Source: Kosakonia sp. BYX6
Lineage (GTDB): Bacteria; Pseudomonadota; Gammaproteobacteria; Enterobacterales; Enterobacteriaceae
Assembly: GCF_038449125.1 (NCBI RefSeq)
Contig: NZ_CP151800.1
Span: forward strand, 2,080,406-2,144,405
Reading direction: 5' to 3'
DNA: 64,000 bases
The position numbers and the translations under genes were made by a program. Shown here one piece after another: positions 28,944 through 37,878 of the stretch. The first letter of the stretch is position 1. Every line of letters starts with the position of its first letter. The notes under the pieces were generated by a model. The model worked only from the letters and a program-made list of their open reading frames with translations. It did no database searches and was not told the DNA's origin.

Positions 28944-29375
28944 ATGAAAATGCATATAGTGGTTGCCGGCAGCCTGGTGGTTTTATCTGCTCTGGCGTCT
29001 GCCGAGACGAAAACCTATCAATATCCTCAGGCGGATCCGTTACCAGAGGATTCAACGACAAATTTACTTCGCGATCCTGCATTGTTGAATGGTTTCGACG
29101 TAAATATGAGCGCACAACGTTTTGCTGATGCCTGGTTTTCTAAAACTAACGAGCGCGAACGTATTAAAGCGGATATGTACCTGCTGGGGGTACTTGATAC
29201 GACTGAGGGGACAATCTGGTGCGGCTATAACCGGCTTCTGCCATCGTCAATACATGAAAATCTTTACTCATATTTTGAAAATCTCAGTGCAGAGAAAGGA
29301 AAACAACGCGCATCAAAAACAATTTCTGATGCTATGACTGAATTGATGCCGTGCAAAAAGGAGAACAAGAAATGA
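28944..29375 (+). CDS. tai4: T6SS amidase immunity protein Tai4
   Basis: This is a periplasmic immunity protein that should neutralise the Tae4 amidase encoded next. The 143-residue product has a signal peptide (cleaved after ALASA). The mature part is helical with two Cys (TIWCGYNR and ELMPCKK) as in Tai4/Rap1a-like immunity proteins. ATG 28944 is preferred over GTG 28941 because AAGGA lies 6 bases before it. It overlaps tae4 by the ATGA arrangement, so both are translated together, and both are lower in GC than the surrounding tss genes. Confidence 0.8.
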   Translation: MKMHIVVAGSLVVLSALASAETKTYQYPQADPLPEDSTTNLLRDPALLNGFDVNMSAQRFADAWFSKTNERERIKADMYLLGVLDTTEGTIWCGYNRLLPSSIHENLYSYFENLSAEKGKQRASKTISDAMTELMPCKKENKK

Positions 29376-29866
29376 GGCCGCTATATGAACAGCTTAAACG
29401 TTATCATCGTTCTTCCTTAAAACATCGCCCTGGTTTTCTTTCCCCTGAGGAGTTATTTAAAGAAATTGGTTATGACTACAAAAAGTTGAAAGCTGATAAC
29501 CCCGATTTCGAAAATACTTGCGCCGTGCGGATGAGTTTGGCGTTGCTGAAGAATAATATCGATTTTATCGGACGCATCATCATTAAAGACGGGCCATATA
29601 AAGGTAAAAAGATAGAGCCGGGCGCTAAACTTCTCGCTGATCAACTCTATAAACAAAATGTGTTTGGAAAGGCTGAATTATATAGCGACATCCGTGAAGC
29701 AGGGAGGAAATTACGCAATCGCAAAGGCATTGTTTATTTCCACAAGATTGTCGGTTACGGTGGCGGCCATATTGATTTACTTGAACCCGTGGGCGACAAC
29801 ATGATGGACTGCAATAGTGGATGTCACACAAACTGCAAAGAGATTTGGTTTTGGGAATTGAAGTAA
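29372..29866 (+). CDS. tae4: T6SS amidase effector Tae4
   Basis: Tae4 is a secreted NlpC/P60-fold amidase that cuts the peptide bridges of a competitor's peptidoglycan. The 164-residue protein has the catalytic Cys50 in [11 protein letters not shown] and His133 in [11 protein letters not shown], with Asp135 nearby. Cys147, 151 and 155 in the C-terminal part can supply the disulfide known in the family. ATG 29372 is chosen: AAGGAG lies 9 bases upstream and ATG overlaps the tai4 stop. The position just before hcp suggests delivery through the Hcp tube (inference). There is no signal peptide, as expected for a T6SS substrate. Confidence 0.88.
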   Translation: MRPLYEQLKRYHRSSLKHRPGFLSPEELFKEIGYDYKKLKADNPDFENTCAVRMSLALLKNNIDFIGRIIIKDGPYKGKKIEPGAKLLADQLYKQNVFGKAELYSDIREAGRKLRNRKGIVYFHKIVGYGGGHIDLLEPVGDNMMDCNSGCHTNCKEIWFWELK

Positions 29867-30277
29867 CGCTTTATCAGCGTTTCGCCTGAAGATTAATTGA
29901 GTATTTGACTAAAAATATCTTCACAATGCCTAAAGCGAATTCTCAAAAGCGCCATGAGTTGTACGTATTATAGTTTTTTAGTTGCGGCGTAGATGTTAAT
30001 TCAGCACAAGATAAGCGGGCAAAAGACGTACTGGTTGAAAATCCGGATTATACCCGGAATCAGGATTGTCCCAATTAATCATTGCGGAAAACATTTTTAA
30101 TTTGATGAATTCTTTCTTTCATATCGAGAGAAGAATTTCTGAAAAGATGAGCATCTTTTCAGAAAGAAAAGAGGCAGAGGTAAAATATGGATGGTTTTAT
30201 TCGGCCCCATGCTTACCCATTTGTCATATAAGCGCTTTTTCGAAAGCAATATTTATCATTAACGAAGAGTAAATATT
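29867..30277. other. hcp leader region
   Basis: About 410 AT-rich bases without a convincing gene; a 68-codon frame at 30066 has only a TTG start. It holds a perfect 30-base palindrome at 30136-30165. The length of the gap suggests hcp has its own promoter, as is common given the need for large amounts of Hcp. Confidence 0.55.
30136..30165. repeat. perfect 30-base palindrome upstream of hcp
   Basis: TTTCTGAAAAGATG and its exact complement flank AG at the centre: 14 bp per arm with a 2-base spacer. It ends 112 bases before the hcp start. It could be an operator or, in RNA, a stable hairpin in the leader; there is no following T tract. Confidence 0.8.
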
Positions 30278-30760
30278 ATGGCTATTGATATGTTTCTGAA
30301 GGTCGATGGAGTTACGGGTGAATCTAAAGACTCTAACCACACCGGCTGGACTGATATCACATCTTTTTCCTGGGGGGCTTCACAACCCGGAAACATGAGT
30401 GTTGGCGGTGGCGGCGGTGCCGGTAAAGTCAATTTCAACGACCTGCATGTTAACGCACTCATTGATAAATCCACGACGGCTATCCTGAAGCACTGCTCCA
30501 GCGGCAAGCATCTGACCAAAGTTGAACTGTCTGTCTGCAAAGCAGGCGGCCAACAGGTTGAATATGCGCGCATCACGCTGGAAGACGTGCTGGTGACCTC
30601 CGTTCAGTACACCGGTGCTGATAACGGCGACACCGTAGGCGTGACCTATGCATTCCAGGCTGCGAAAGTGAAACAGCAGTACTGGGAGCAGTCCACTTCC
30701 GGCGGTAAAGGTGCTGAAACCAGTGCTGGCTGGAACATCAAAGAAAACAAAGAAGCATAA
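30278..30760 (+). CDS. hcp: T6SS tube protein Hcp (TssD)
   Basis: Hcp forms the hexameric rings of the inner tube and carries small effectors in its lumen. The 160-residue protein shows the family start AIDMFLKVDGVTGESKD, then HTGWTDITSFSWGASQP, a Gly-rich loop (VGGGGGAGK) and ITLEDVLVTSVQYTGA. The length is standard, with no C-terminal toxin. It stands between two non-coding gaps (a long leader and a hairpin after the stop), so it may be expressed separately from its neighbours. Confidence 0.96.
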   Translation: MAIDMFLKVDGVTGESKDSNHTGWTDITSFSWGASQPGNMSVGGGGGAGKVNFNDLHVNALIDKSTTAILKHCSSGKHLTKVELSVCKAGGQQVEYARITLEDVLVTSVQYTGADNGDTVGVTYAFQAAKVKQQYWEQSTSGGKGAETSAGWNIKENKEA

Positions 30761-30768
30761 GTATGAAG

Positions 30769-30790
30769 AGCGATCCCGCAAGGGATCGCT
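30769..30790 (+). terminator. hairpin after hcp
   Basis: A perfect 9-bp stem (AGCGATCCC with GGGATCGCT) closed by a GCAA loop lies 8 bases after the hcp stop. AATCCTT follows, not a T run. It may be a weak terminator or a 3' stabiliser that lets hcp accumulate above the downstream genes. Confidence 0.65.
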
Positions 30791-31031
30791 AATCCTTCCC
30801 GTACCGGTTCGACAGAACCTCTATCGTTTTGGTGACTTATCAGCAGTGTAAAAATCAATATGGAATCGGGTATTTGAACGGGGGAGATAATCCGGTAAAA
30901 CATGAAAACGTTGGATCCGACGCAACCGCACCGGTCTTTGAAACCCAATAAAAATGCCTACGTAGTCAAACGCAGCCGCTTTACAAAAAACGGCACCGTT
31001 TGAGTGCACATAACTCCAGCAGGAATACGCG

Positions 31032-32831
31032 ATGCGATTCACTATTATTACCAGTAAACCCGGTCATCAGCCGCCGCAAAGCCGCTGCGACTTTTACCCT
31101 CCGGGCGGCACCATTGGCCGCGGCACTGATAACAATTTGGTGCTGCCGGACAATGACCGCTCCATTTCTCGCCTGCAAGCCATTGTCCATATTTCCGGAA
31201 ATGGTGAATGTCGCGTCACCAATCGTGGCAACGTCACCCGCGTGGTGCTAAATGATATTCCCCTTGAACGTGGGCGTCAGGTTGAACTTCAGGACGGGGA
31301 TATCCTCACCATTGATGAATACCGCATCGAAGTGACCGACTTAATTCAGGATACGCAGCCAGTAAGCCGCATGGCGGAGGAGATGTATCCGAAACCCGCA
31401 CAAGCACCGGTGGCAAAATCTGCGCCAGCACCGGCACAGAAAAACGCACCAGAAAGTGCTCCCGCATCCGTTCCAACCGAAATTTGGGACAGCCTGATGC
31501 AGGAATTTTCCATCTCCGACAGCATCTCCAGCAGCCGCGCAAAATCGCCGGAATCGCAGAATCTCAATCCTTTTGCCGCACCAAACGAGCCGGAACGTAA
31601 TCCGGAAGATCCGCTCTCATTACTGAATAACAATGAGCCGCTGGTTGCGCCAAAATCCCTCGCTTCAGACCAATTGTTCAACGATGAACAACTCTTCAAA
31701 AACGACAGCATCTTTAACGATGCAACACCGTCTACGCTGGTGCCGCCGGTAGAGCCTGCGCCGAAGCAGCAAACGCCAGAGGCGGACGAACTCGATCCGC
31801 TGGCCCTGTTTGGCGGTAATGGCAGCGCGCCGCAAGCGCGTAGCGATGATCCGCTCGGCTTGCTCAGCGGCGCCGTACCGCTGGCCCATGCCGATGAAAT
31901 CGCACCTGCCAAAAAAGAAGAGCCAGTGCCACAACCTATTATCACTGACCTGAACGCCGTGGAACCGCAGCCGCCGCAGCCGATCATTACCGAGCTGCGC
32001 CCGGAAGATTTGAGCGGTACGCCGCTGTTTGCCGACGAAGAACAGATTACCGCGCCGGAAGAGCCGCAAGATTACGCGGGCATTACGCTGCCGACGCCGC
32101 AGGCGGTGCAGCGCAGCGCCGCGCAAACGCCAAAAGGTCGTCTGCGTATCGATCCGGTACAGAGCAACGGCGCGAAAAGTGCCCCGTCATCCAGTACTGG
32201 CGACAGTGGCGACGTGCTGAAAGGTGAATTGCTTGATGCGCTGCTCGAAGGCATGGGGCTTGGCGACATGCAGCCGGTGCCGCAGTTCGATAAAGAGAAC
32301 ATGCGCCAGTTCGGCCAGATGCTCAGCATGTTTTCGCAGGGCACCGTCGCGCTGTTATCTTCGCGTTCTATTTTGAAACGCGGTGTAAAAGCGGATATGA
32401 CCATGGTGCTGGACGATGCCAACAACCCGTTCAAGCTGCTGCCTTCCGGTAAAACCGTGTTGATGCAGATGTTCGGTAACCGCATGCCGGGCTTTATGCC
32501 GCCGAAAAAATCTGTGCGCGATGCGCTGATCGATTTGCAGGCTCACCAGTTAGGGATGATTTCCGGTATTCGCGCCATCATCGCCGCGATGCTGCAATCC
32601 TTTAACCCGGAACAACTGGAAGATGACGCTAAACGTGATGGCGCCACCGCGCGGCTCGGTGTGCTCTCTAACCGCAAAGCCGCGCTGTGGGATTACTATG
32701 TGCGTACCTATGCACAAACCGCCGGTGAGATTGACGATGACTTCCACACGCTGTTCGGCGAAGCGTTCCTCCACGCTTACGACATGGAAGTGAACCAATA
32801 CAAAGACTCACAAAGCGGATCGGAAGAATGA
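31032..32831 (+). CDS. tagH: T6SS FHA-domain protein TagH
   Basis: This 599-residue protein is the phosphothreonine-sensing partner of the T6SS kinase. The N-terminal FHA domain (residues about 5-100) contains GRGTDNNLVLPDNDRSISR and GNVTRVVLND. A long Pro/Ala/Gln/Asp-rich linker covers about 110-390. The C-terminal ImpI/VasC domain holds LLDALLEGMGLGDMQ and FMPPKKSVRDALIDLQAHQ. The canonical FHA S-x-x-H reads S-R-L-Q here. Its stop overlaps the phosphatase start (ATGA), so the two are coupled. Confidence 0.88.
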   Translation: MRFTIITSKPGHQPPQSRCDFYPPGGTIGRGTDNNLVLPDNDRSISRLQAIVHISGNGECRVTNRGNVTRVVLNDIPLERGRQVELQDGDILTIDEYRIEVTDLIQDTQPVSRMAEEMYPKPAQAPVAKSAPAPAQKNAPESAPASVPTEIWDSLMQEFSISDSISSSRAKSPESQNLNPFAAPNEPERNPEDPLSLLNNNEPLVAPKSLASDQLFNDEQLFKNDSIFNDATPSTLVPPVEPAPKQQTPEADELDPLALFGGNGSAPQARSDDPLGLLSGAVPLAHADEIAPAKKEEPVPQPIITDLNAVEPQPPQPIITELRPEDLSGTPLFADEEQITAPEEPQDYAGITLPTPQAVQRSAAQTPKGRLRIDPVQSNGAKSAPSSSTGDSGDVLKGELLDALLEGMGLGDMQPVPQFDKENMRQFGQMLSMFSQGTVALLSSRSILKRGVKADMTMVLDDANNPFKLLPSGKTVLMQMFGNRMPGFMPPKKSVRDALIDLQAHQLGMISGIRAIIAAMLQSFNPEQLEDDAKRDGATARLGVLSNRKAALWDYYVRTYAQTAGEIDDDFHTLFGEAFLHAYDMEVNQYKDSQSGSEE

Positions 32832-33622
32832 ATATCAGCACCGCCTCAATATCAAGACAAGGCGAGCGTGCCAGTAATCAGGATCAGACCGGAGAAACCA
32901 TCGGCGAGCGTGCCGCCTGCTTTGTGGTCTGCGACGGTATCGCCGGTTTACCCGGCGGGGACGTAGCTGCCGAGCTTGCGCGAAACGCCATCATTACCGA
33001 GTTCGACGGCGATGAACACCTGAATGCCCAGTACATTCGCCAGTATGTCAATGGTGCGAATAGCGCCATTCGTAAAGAGCAGAAAGCGGTGCAGGATTAT
33101 CACCGCATGGGCACCACCATGGTCAGCCTGTTCATCGACCGGGATTATCAGTTAGCTTACTGGGCGCACGCCGGGGACAGCCGCTTGTATCTCTTTCGTC
33201 GCGGCTGGCTGTACCATGTGACCACCGATCACAGCCTGGTTCAGCAGATGAAAGATGCCGGGCATCAGGTGGAAGGCATCAACGGTAACTTGCTCTATTT
33301 CGCACTTGGCCTGGGGGAAGATGAACGCGAACCCAGCTATAGCGATGTGGTGCCGATTGAAGATGGCGACGCCTTTTTGTTATGTACGGATGGTTTCTGG
33401 CATGGCGTCAGCGAAGAACAGATGCAACAGTCGCTACATATGGTGAATACGCCGGATGAGTGGCTGACATTAATGAATCAAATCCTGCTGAAAAACGGTG
33501 TCGGGGCGCAAACCCAGCAGGATAACTATAGCGCCGTAGCGGTGTGGATGGGCACGCCTCAAGAGACCACGCTTTTGCACACGCTCTCTGAAGCCGCTCA
33601 GTTTTTCCCTCTTCGTGATTGA
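32828..33622 (+). CDS. pppA: T6SS PP2C-type Ser/Thr phosphatase PppA
   Basis: This protein should remove the phosphate that the kinase adds to the FHA protein and so switch T6SS assembly off. The 264-residue PP2C domain has the metal-binding motifs in order: NQDQTGE, FVVCDGIAGLPGGD, MGTTMVSL, WAHAGDSRLYL, LLCTDGFWHGVS and QQDNYSAVAV. All Asp ligands appear to be present. ATG 32828 overlaps the stop of the FHA gene by four bases. Confidence 0.9.
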   Translation: MNISTASISRQGERASNQDQTGETIGERAACFVVCDGIAGLPGGDVAAELARNAIITEFDGDEHLNAQYIRQYVNGANSAIRKEQKAVQDYHRMGTTMVSLFIDRDYQLAYWAHAGDSRLYLFRRGWLYHVTTDHSLVQQMKDAGHQVEGINGNLLYFALGLGEDEREPSYSDVVPIEDGDAFLLCTDGFWHGVSEEQMQQSLHMVNTPDEWLTLMNQILLKNGVGAQTQQDNYSAVAVWMGTPQETTLLHTLSEAAQFFPLRD

Positions 33623-33642
33623 TACAGCATACAAGGACTTTT

Positions 33643-34620
33643 ATGAAACTTTGGCTATCGGGTTTGGCCCTACTTGCAGTGTGCGGCGGCGCGCAGGCAG
33701 AAAACTTCCGCATCGTGCAATCGCCTTCGCAAAAACTGGATGTCTGGATCGATAACGTCGCGGATAACACACCGAAAAGCTGGTGCGCAAAAACATTGCC
33801 GCTGCGTATTGTCGCCGGGGGTGACAAAAAGCCATCGGTATTGAACAACTTCCTGCCGCGCCTGGGCGCGCTGCTGGAAAACCAGTGTGGCACCCTGACG
33901 CAGGTGCACTGGAAATTAACCGACCCGCAAGGCACAACGCTTGCCGAAGGGACGGCGGATAAAGCCAAAGAGTGGCAGCCGGTCGTGACCTCAAACGGCG
34001 CAACGGCAGCACAAACTAACGCCTTTCCGCAGCCTGTCGGTCGCGCTGAAGATCTCTCCCCACCGGCCAACCGCGCGCCATGGCAGGAATTCACCTTGCA
34101 GGATGGTTGCCATCTGCGCACTTTCTGGCAGGGCGGTGCCAGTGCTCCGGCGTTGTTTATCCCCGCTAAAGAAGACGGCAAATGTGAAAAAGGCGGCTGG
34201 CTGAACGGGCGCAACGACATTACCCAGGTCAGCAATGGCAGCGAAAAGAAAATCACCATGACCTTTGTTCATGGCTTCCCGGTAAGCGGCCTGAGCGACA
34301 AAGTGGATGCCGACCGTCTGTTGATCACCACCGTCAATAACGAACGCATGGTAGCCAGCGAAGGTAGCCTGGCGCAGAGCTGGATGATCCTGCCTTACGT
34401 TAACAGCCTGAATGGCTGGCAAGCCAACGGCACCGTTGCCGTGGAAATTTCCCGTGAAGTCGCCAGTGATGACGCGCGTTTGCAGGCCCGCCTCGATGAA
34501 GTGCGCAAAGTCTGGACGCCGTGGTTTGAGCCAGGCACGCGCCTGAATATTTTGCTGATCGATTCGCTGCACCCGCAGTTGCGCGACCCTGCCGTTGGGG
34601 CGTACAAAACCGTCAACTAA
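33643..34620 (+). CDS. T6SS-associated periplasmic protein, VasI-like
   Basis: This is a 325-residue exported protein of the T6SS-associated VasI type. A signal peptide ends at GGAQA-EN, followed by an N-terminal domain with two Cys (SWCAKTLPL, ENQCGTL) that could form a disulfide. ATG 33643 has AAGGAC upstream; an upstream TTG that overlaps the phosphatase stop is less likely. The function is unknown. The position between the phosphatase and tagJ fits the VasI-type genes of other clusters, but the name is from position and general features. Confidence 0.65.
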   Translation: MKLWLSGLALLAVCGGAQAENFRIVQSPSQKLDVWIDNVADNTPKSWCAKTLPLRIVAGGDKKPSVLNNFLPRLGALLENQCGTLTQVHWKLTDPQGTTLAEGTADKAKEWQPVVTSNGATAAQTNAFPQPVGRAEDLSPPANRAPWQEFTLQDGCHLRTFWQGGASAPALFIPAKEDGKCEKGGWLNGRNDITQVSNGSEKKITMTFVHGFPVSGLSDKVDADRLLITTVNNERMVASEGSLAQSWMILPYVNSLNGWQANGTVAVEISREVASDDARLQARLDEVRKVWTPWFEPGTRLNILLIDSLHPQLRDPAVGAYKTVN

Positions 34621-34629
34621 GGAGCGGCT

Positions 34630-35442
34630 ATGAACATGTTGTTTCAACAACTGGCGGGCGAGTCCTTGCAGGACAGCTTGGCGCAGCTGGAAAGCCGCAT
34701 TCGCACCCAGCCGGGTGATGCTGATTTGCGCGCCGCGTTTGCGCAATTGCTTTGTCTGGACGGCAACTGGCCGCGTGCGCTGGCGCAGCTTAAAAGCTGG
34801 CAGGCTTTAAAACCTCAGGCGCAGCCGACAGTAACGTTACTGGAACAGGCTATTGAAGGTGAACGCCAGCGCGCCGAGGTGATGGCAGGGCGCGCGCGCC
34901 CGGTTACGCCAGACGAGCAATGGCCGTGGCTGGCGGCGATGGTCAGCGCACTAGATCCGCAAGCAACGGAGGCGAACGATCATCGTGAAACGGCACTGGA
35001 AATGGCGGACGCTAATCCTGGGCAACTCACCACGCAGGACGGCCAGACAGTAACATTCGACTGGTTGATGGATGGCGATTGCCGATTTGGCCCGGTGTGT
35101 GAAGCGATCGTCAACGGCCGCTATTTCTGGCTGCCATTCAGCGCTATTTCCGCCATGCAATTTCAGCCACCGGCCAGCGTTACCGACCTGGTATGGCGAC
35201 ACACGCTGGTGCGCCTGCAAGACGGCAGCGAGCAGGTGTGCCAAATCCCGGCGCGCTATCCGCTGGATGTCAATGTTGATGACCGTTTCAAACTCTGTCG
35301 CGTTACCGAGTGGCAGCAGTTACCGGGTGATGCGCCGCATTACCTCGGGCAGGGGCAAAAAGTCTGGCTCAATGACAGCGCTGAATATTCCCTGCTCGAC
35401 CTGGCAACATTGAGTTTCAACGTGGAAGCCGTGCATGAGTAG
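34630..35442 (+). CDS. tagJ: T6SS accessory protein TagJ (ImpE/SciE)
   Basis: TagJ-type proteins bind the sheath protein TssB and, in some systems, the ClpV unfoldase. The 270-residue protein has an N-terminal TPR-like helical part (SLAQLESRIRTQPGDADLRAAFAQLLCLDGNWPRALAQL in pattern) and the C-terminal ImpE beta domain (CEAIVNGRYFWLPFSAI, ARYPLDVN). GGAG lies 5 bases before ATG 34630. Its end overlaps tssE by eight bases. Confidence 0.88.
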   Translation: MNMLFQQLAGESLQDSLAQLESRIRTQPGDADLRAAFAQLLCLDGNWPRALAQLKSWQALKPQAQPTVTLLEQAIEGERQRAEVMAGRARPVTPDEQWPWLAAMVSALDPQATEANDHRETALEMADANPGQLTTQDGQTVTFDWLMDGDCRFGPVCEAIVNGRYFWLPFSAISAMQFQPPASVTDLVWRHTLVRLQDGSEQVCQIPARYPLDVNVDDRFKLCRVTEWQQLPGDAPHYLGQGQKVWLNDSAEYSLLDLATLSFNVEAVHE

Positions 35443-36004
35443 CTCTGCGCAAGGTGATGATAACGACCTGTTGCGCAGCGGTTGGCGCTCGCGGCGCGGG
35501 AAAGAGACCGTCGGCGCGCGCGATAAGATGCAGCCTTCGCTGCTTGATCGTCTGACCGATGACGCGCCGGACAAAGTGCAGGAGCCGCTGAACAGCAATC
35601 TGGTTTCGCATTCGGCGCTGCGCCGCCAAATTCTGCGCGATCTGCAATGGCTGTTTAACACCATCAACAATGAAGCGCAGCAGGATCTCTCCAGGTTTGA
35701 TCAGGTACGCCGCTCGGTGGTGAACTTTGGTGTTTCCCCGCTGGCAGGCAAGCGCATGTCCGATATTGAATGGCAGGATATTCAACGCAAACTGACCGAC
35801 GCGATTTTGCACTTTGAACCGCGCATTTTGCCGCAGGGATTGCAGGTACGTTGCATCTCCGATACCCAGTCGCTGGACCTGCATAACGTCTTAACGATTG
35901 AAATCAAAGGCCGCCTGTGGTGCGTGCCGTATCCGCTGGAGTTCCTGTTCCGCACTGATGTGGATCTTGAAAACGGGCATTTCGAGTTGAAAGACGCGGG
36001 GTAA
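35435..36004 (+). CDS. tssE: T6SS baseplate protein TssE
   Basis: TssE is the gp25-like baseplate wedge protein from which sheath polymerisation starts. The 189-residue product has an N-terminal region ending QPSLLDRLTDDAP (the conserved SLLDRL motif) and the gp25 domain with LRDLQWLFNTINN, VVNFGVSPLAGK and the C-terminal WCVPYPLEFLFRTDVDLE. Overlap with tagJ and a two-base gap to tssF indicate one operon. Confidence 0.92.
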   Translation: MSSSAQGDDNDLLRSGWRSRRGKETVGARDKMQPSLLDRLTDDAPDKVQEPLNSNLVSHSALRRQILRDLQWLFNTINNEAQQDLSRFDQVRRSVVNFGVSPLAGKRMSDIEWQDIQRKLTDAILHFEPRILPQGLQVRCISDTQSLDLHNVLTIEIKGRLWCVPYPLEFLFRTDVDLENGHFELKDAG

Positions 36005-36006
36005 CG

Positions 36007-37878
36007 ATGGACAGCAAATTACTGGAATACTACAACCGCGAACTGGCCTGGCTGCGTGAAATGGGACAGGAGTTCGCCGGGCGTTACCCCAAAGTGGCCG
36101 GGCGCCTGGGCATGCGCGGTATGGACGTCTCCGACCCTTATGTCGAACGCCTGATGGAAGGTTTCGCTTTTCTGACCTCGCGCGTGCAATTAAAAATGGA
36201 CGCCGAGTTTCCCCGCTTTTCCCAGCGTCTACTGGAAATGGTCGCGCCCAACTACCTGGCACCGACGCCTTCCATGGCGATTGCCGAACTGCAACCGGAC
36301 AGCGCCAAAGGCGATCTGAGCAATGGTTTCGTGGTCCCGCGCGGCACCATGATGGACAGCCAGGTGATGAAAAAGAACGGCGTCACTTGCAGTTACACCA
36401 CGGCGCATGATGTCACGCTGCTGCCGCTGAAAATTAGCCAGGTTGAACTGGGTGGCGTTCCCGCTGATTTGCCGTTGGCGCAGGTGGGTTTAAGCCAGCG
36501 CGGCGCGCAGAGCGCATTACGCATTCGCCTGAGTTGCGATGGCCCGGTGAATCTCAGCCATCTCGATTTTGACCGCCTCGAACTGTTCCTTAGTGGCCCG
36601 GATATGCAGGCATTAAAACTGCTGGAACTGTTGATGGGCCACCAGGTTGGCATCGTGTGCCAGGCGAACGGGCAGAACTCGGCGGTGCATGTGCTGGGCG
36701 ATGACGCGCTGCGCCAGGAAGGTTTCGATGCCGATCAGGCGTTGCTTCCGGATGATTTACGCAACTTCGACGGTTACCGCCTGTTGCAGGAATATTTCGC
36801 GTTTCCGGCGCGTTTTCTGTTTATCAGCCTGCAAGGGTTGAGCGCCATGCTGGCGAATAGCGGCGAGGCGAAATCGTTCGATATCATCATTCTGCTGGAT
36901 AAAGCCGATGCGCAACTGGAACGGGTGGTCGATAAAAACCACCTGGCGCTGCACTGTACGCCAGTTATCAACCTGTTCCCGAAAGTGGCCGAACGCCAGA
37001 AATTGAGCGACAGCCTGCACGAATACCATCTGGTGGTCGATAACATCCGCCCGCTTGATTACGAGATTTACGCGGTTACCAAAATTCACGCCAGCGTTGA
37101 CGGTCAGCGCGACGAACAGACATTTCGCCCATTCTGGAACAGCTGGAGCCAGGATGAGGGCAACTACGGCGCCTATTTCTCGGTGCGCCGCGAACAGCGC
37201 GCATTATCTGAACATGCGCAACGTTACGGCACGCGCACGGGTTATATCGGTTCCGAAGTTTTCGCCTCGTTGGTGGATGAACAGCATGCGCCGTGGCGGG
37301 AAGATTTACGATACATCACCGCGGAAGTGCTGTGCACCAGCCGTGATTTACCGCTAATGCTGCAACAGGATATCGGCCAGTTTGTCATGCCGGATTCGCT
37401 GCCGGTGAAATCATTACAACTGCGCAAAGGGCCGACGCCGCCACGTCCGGCGCTGGCAGAGGGGTTAAGCACCTGGCGCTTGATCAGCCAGTTACAAATG
37501 AACTATCTCAGCCTGATGGACGGTGAAGAGGGCGAAGGCGCTGCGGCGCTGCGCCAGTTGCTCGGGCTTTATACCCGCCTGGCGGAAGCGCCGGTTGCCC
37601 GTCAAATTGAAGGTGTTCGCCAGTGCGTACTGGAACCGGTGCACCGCCGCGTACCGGAACCGGGGCCGATCGTTTTTGCTCGCGGCGTGGGCATCACGCT
37701 GACCGTTGACGAACAGGCGTTTTCCGGCTTCAGCCCGTGGCTGTTTGGCAGCGTGCTGGAGCGCGTCTTTGCCCGTCTGGTCGGCATGAACAGCTTTACT
37801 GAGTTCACCTTGAAAAGCCAACAGCGTGGTGAAGTCGGCTACTGGCCGCCGCGCATGGGCAAGCGAGCGCTGATATGA
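36007..37878 (+). CDS. tssF: T6SS baseplate protein TssF
   Basis: TssF (VasA/ImpG) is the large baseplate wedge subunit. The 623-residue protein has the diagnostic start LLEYYNRELAWLREMGQEFA, then YPKVAGRLGMRGMDVSDPYVERL and AEFPRFSQRLLEMVAPNYLAP, and the C-terminal stretch GSVLERVFARLVGMNSFTEF. The length is normal. It starts two bases after tssE and overlaps tssG by four bases (ATGA), as in most T6SS clusters. Confidence 0.95.
   Translation: MDSKLLEYYNRELAWLREMGQEFAGRYPKVAGRLGMRGMDVSDPYVERLMEGFAFLTSRVQLKMDAEFPRFSQRLLEMVAPNYLAPTPSMAIAELQPDSAKGDLSNGFVVPRGTMMDSQVMKKNGVTCSYTTAHDVTLLPLKISQVELGGVPADLPLAQVGLSQRGAQSALRIRLSCDGPVNLSHLDFDRLELFLSGPDMQALKLLELLMGHQVGIVCQANGQNSAVHVLGDDALRQEGFDADQALLPDDLRNFDGYRLLQEYFAFPARFLFISLQGLSAMLANSGEAKSFDIIILLDKADAQLERVVDKNHLALHCTPVINLFPKVAERQKLSDSLHEYHLVVDNIRPLDYEIYAVTKIHASVDGQRDEQTFRPFWNSWSQDEGNYGAYFSVRREQRALSEHAQRYGTRTGYIGSEVFASLVDEQHAPWREDLRYITAEVLCTSRDLPLMLQQDIGQFVMPDSLPVKSLQLRKGPTPPRPALAEGLSTWRLISQLQMNYLSLMDGEEGEGAAALRQLLGLYTRLAEAPVARQIEGVRQCVLEPVHRRVPEPGPIVFARGVGITLTVDEQAFSGFSPWLFGSVLERVFARLVGMNSFTEFTLKSQQRGEVGYWPPRMGKRALI

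Noticed and set aside
27607-29115. Long antisense open frame opposite tssC
   Set aside because: It is wholly opposite a conserved sheath gene, has a basic, His/Gln/Arg-rich composition typical of antisense translation, and has no ribosome site.
30066-30272. 68-codon frame just before hcp
   Set aside because: Only a TTG start, it crosses the palindrome, and no product is recognised.
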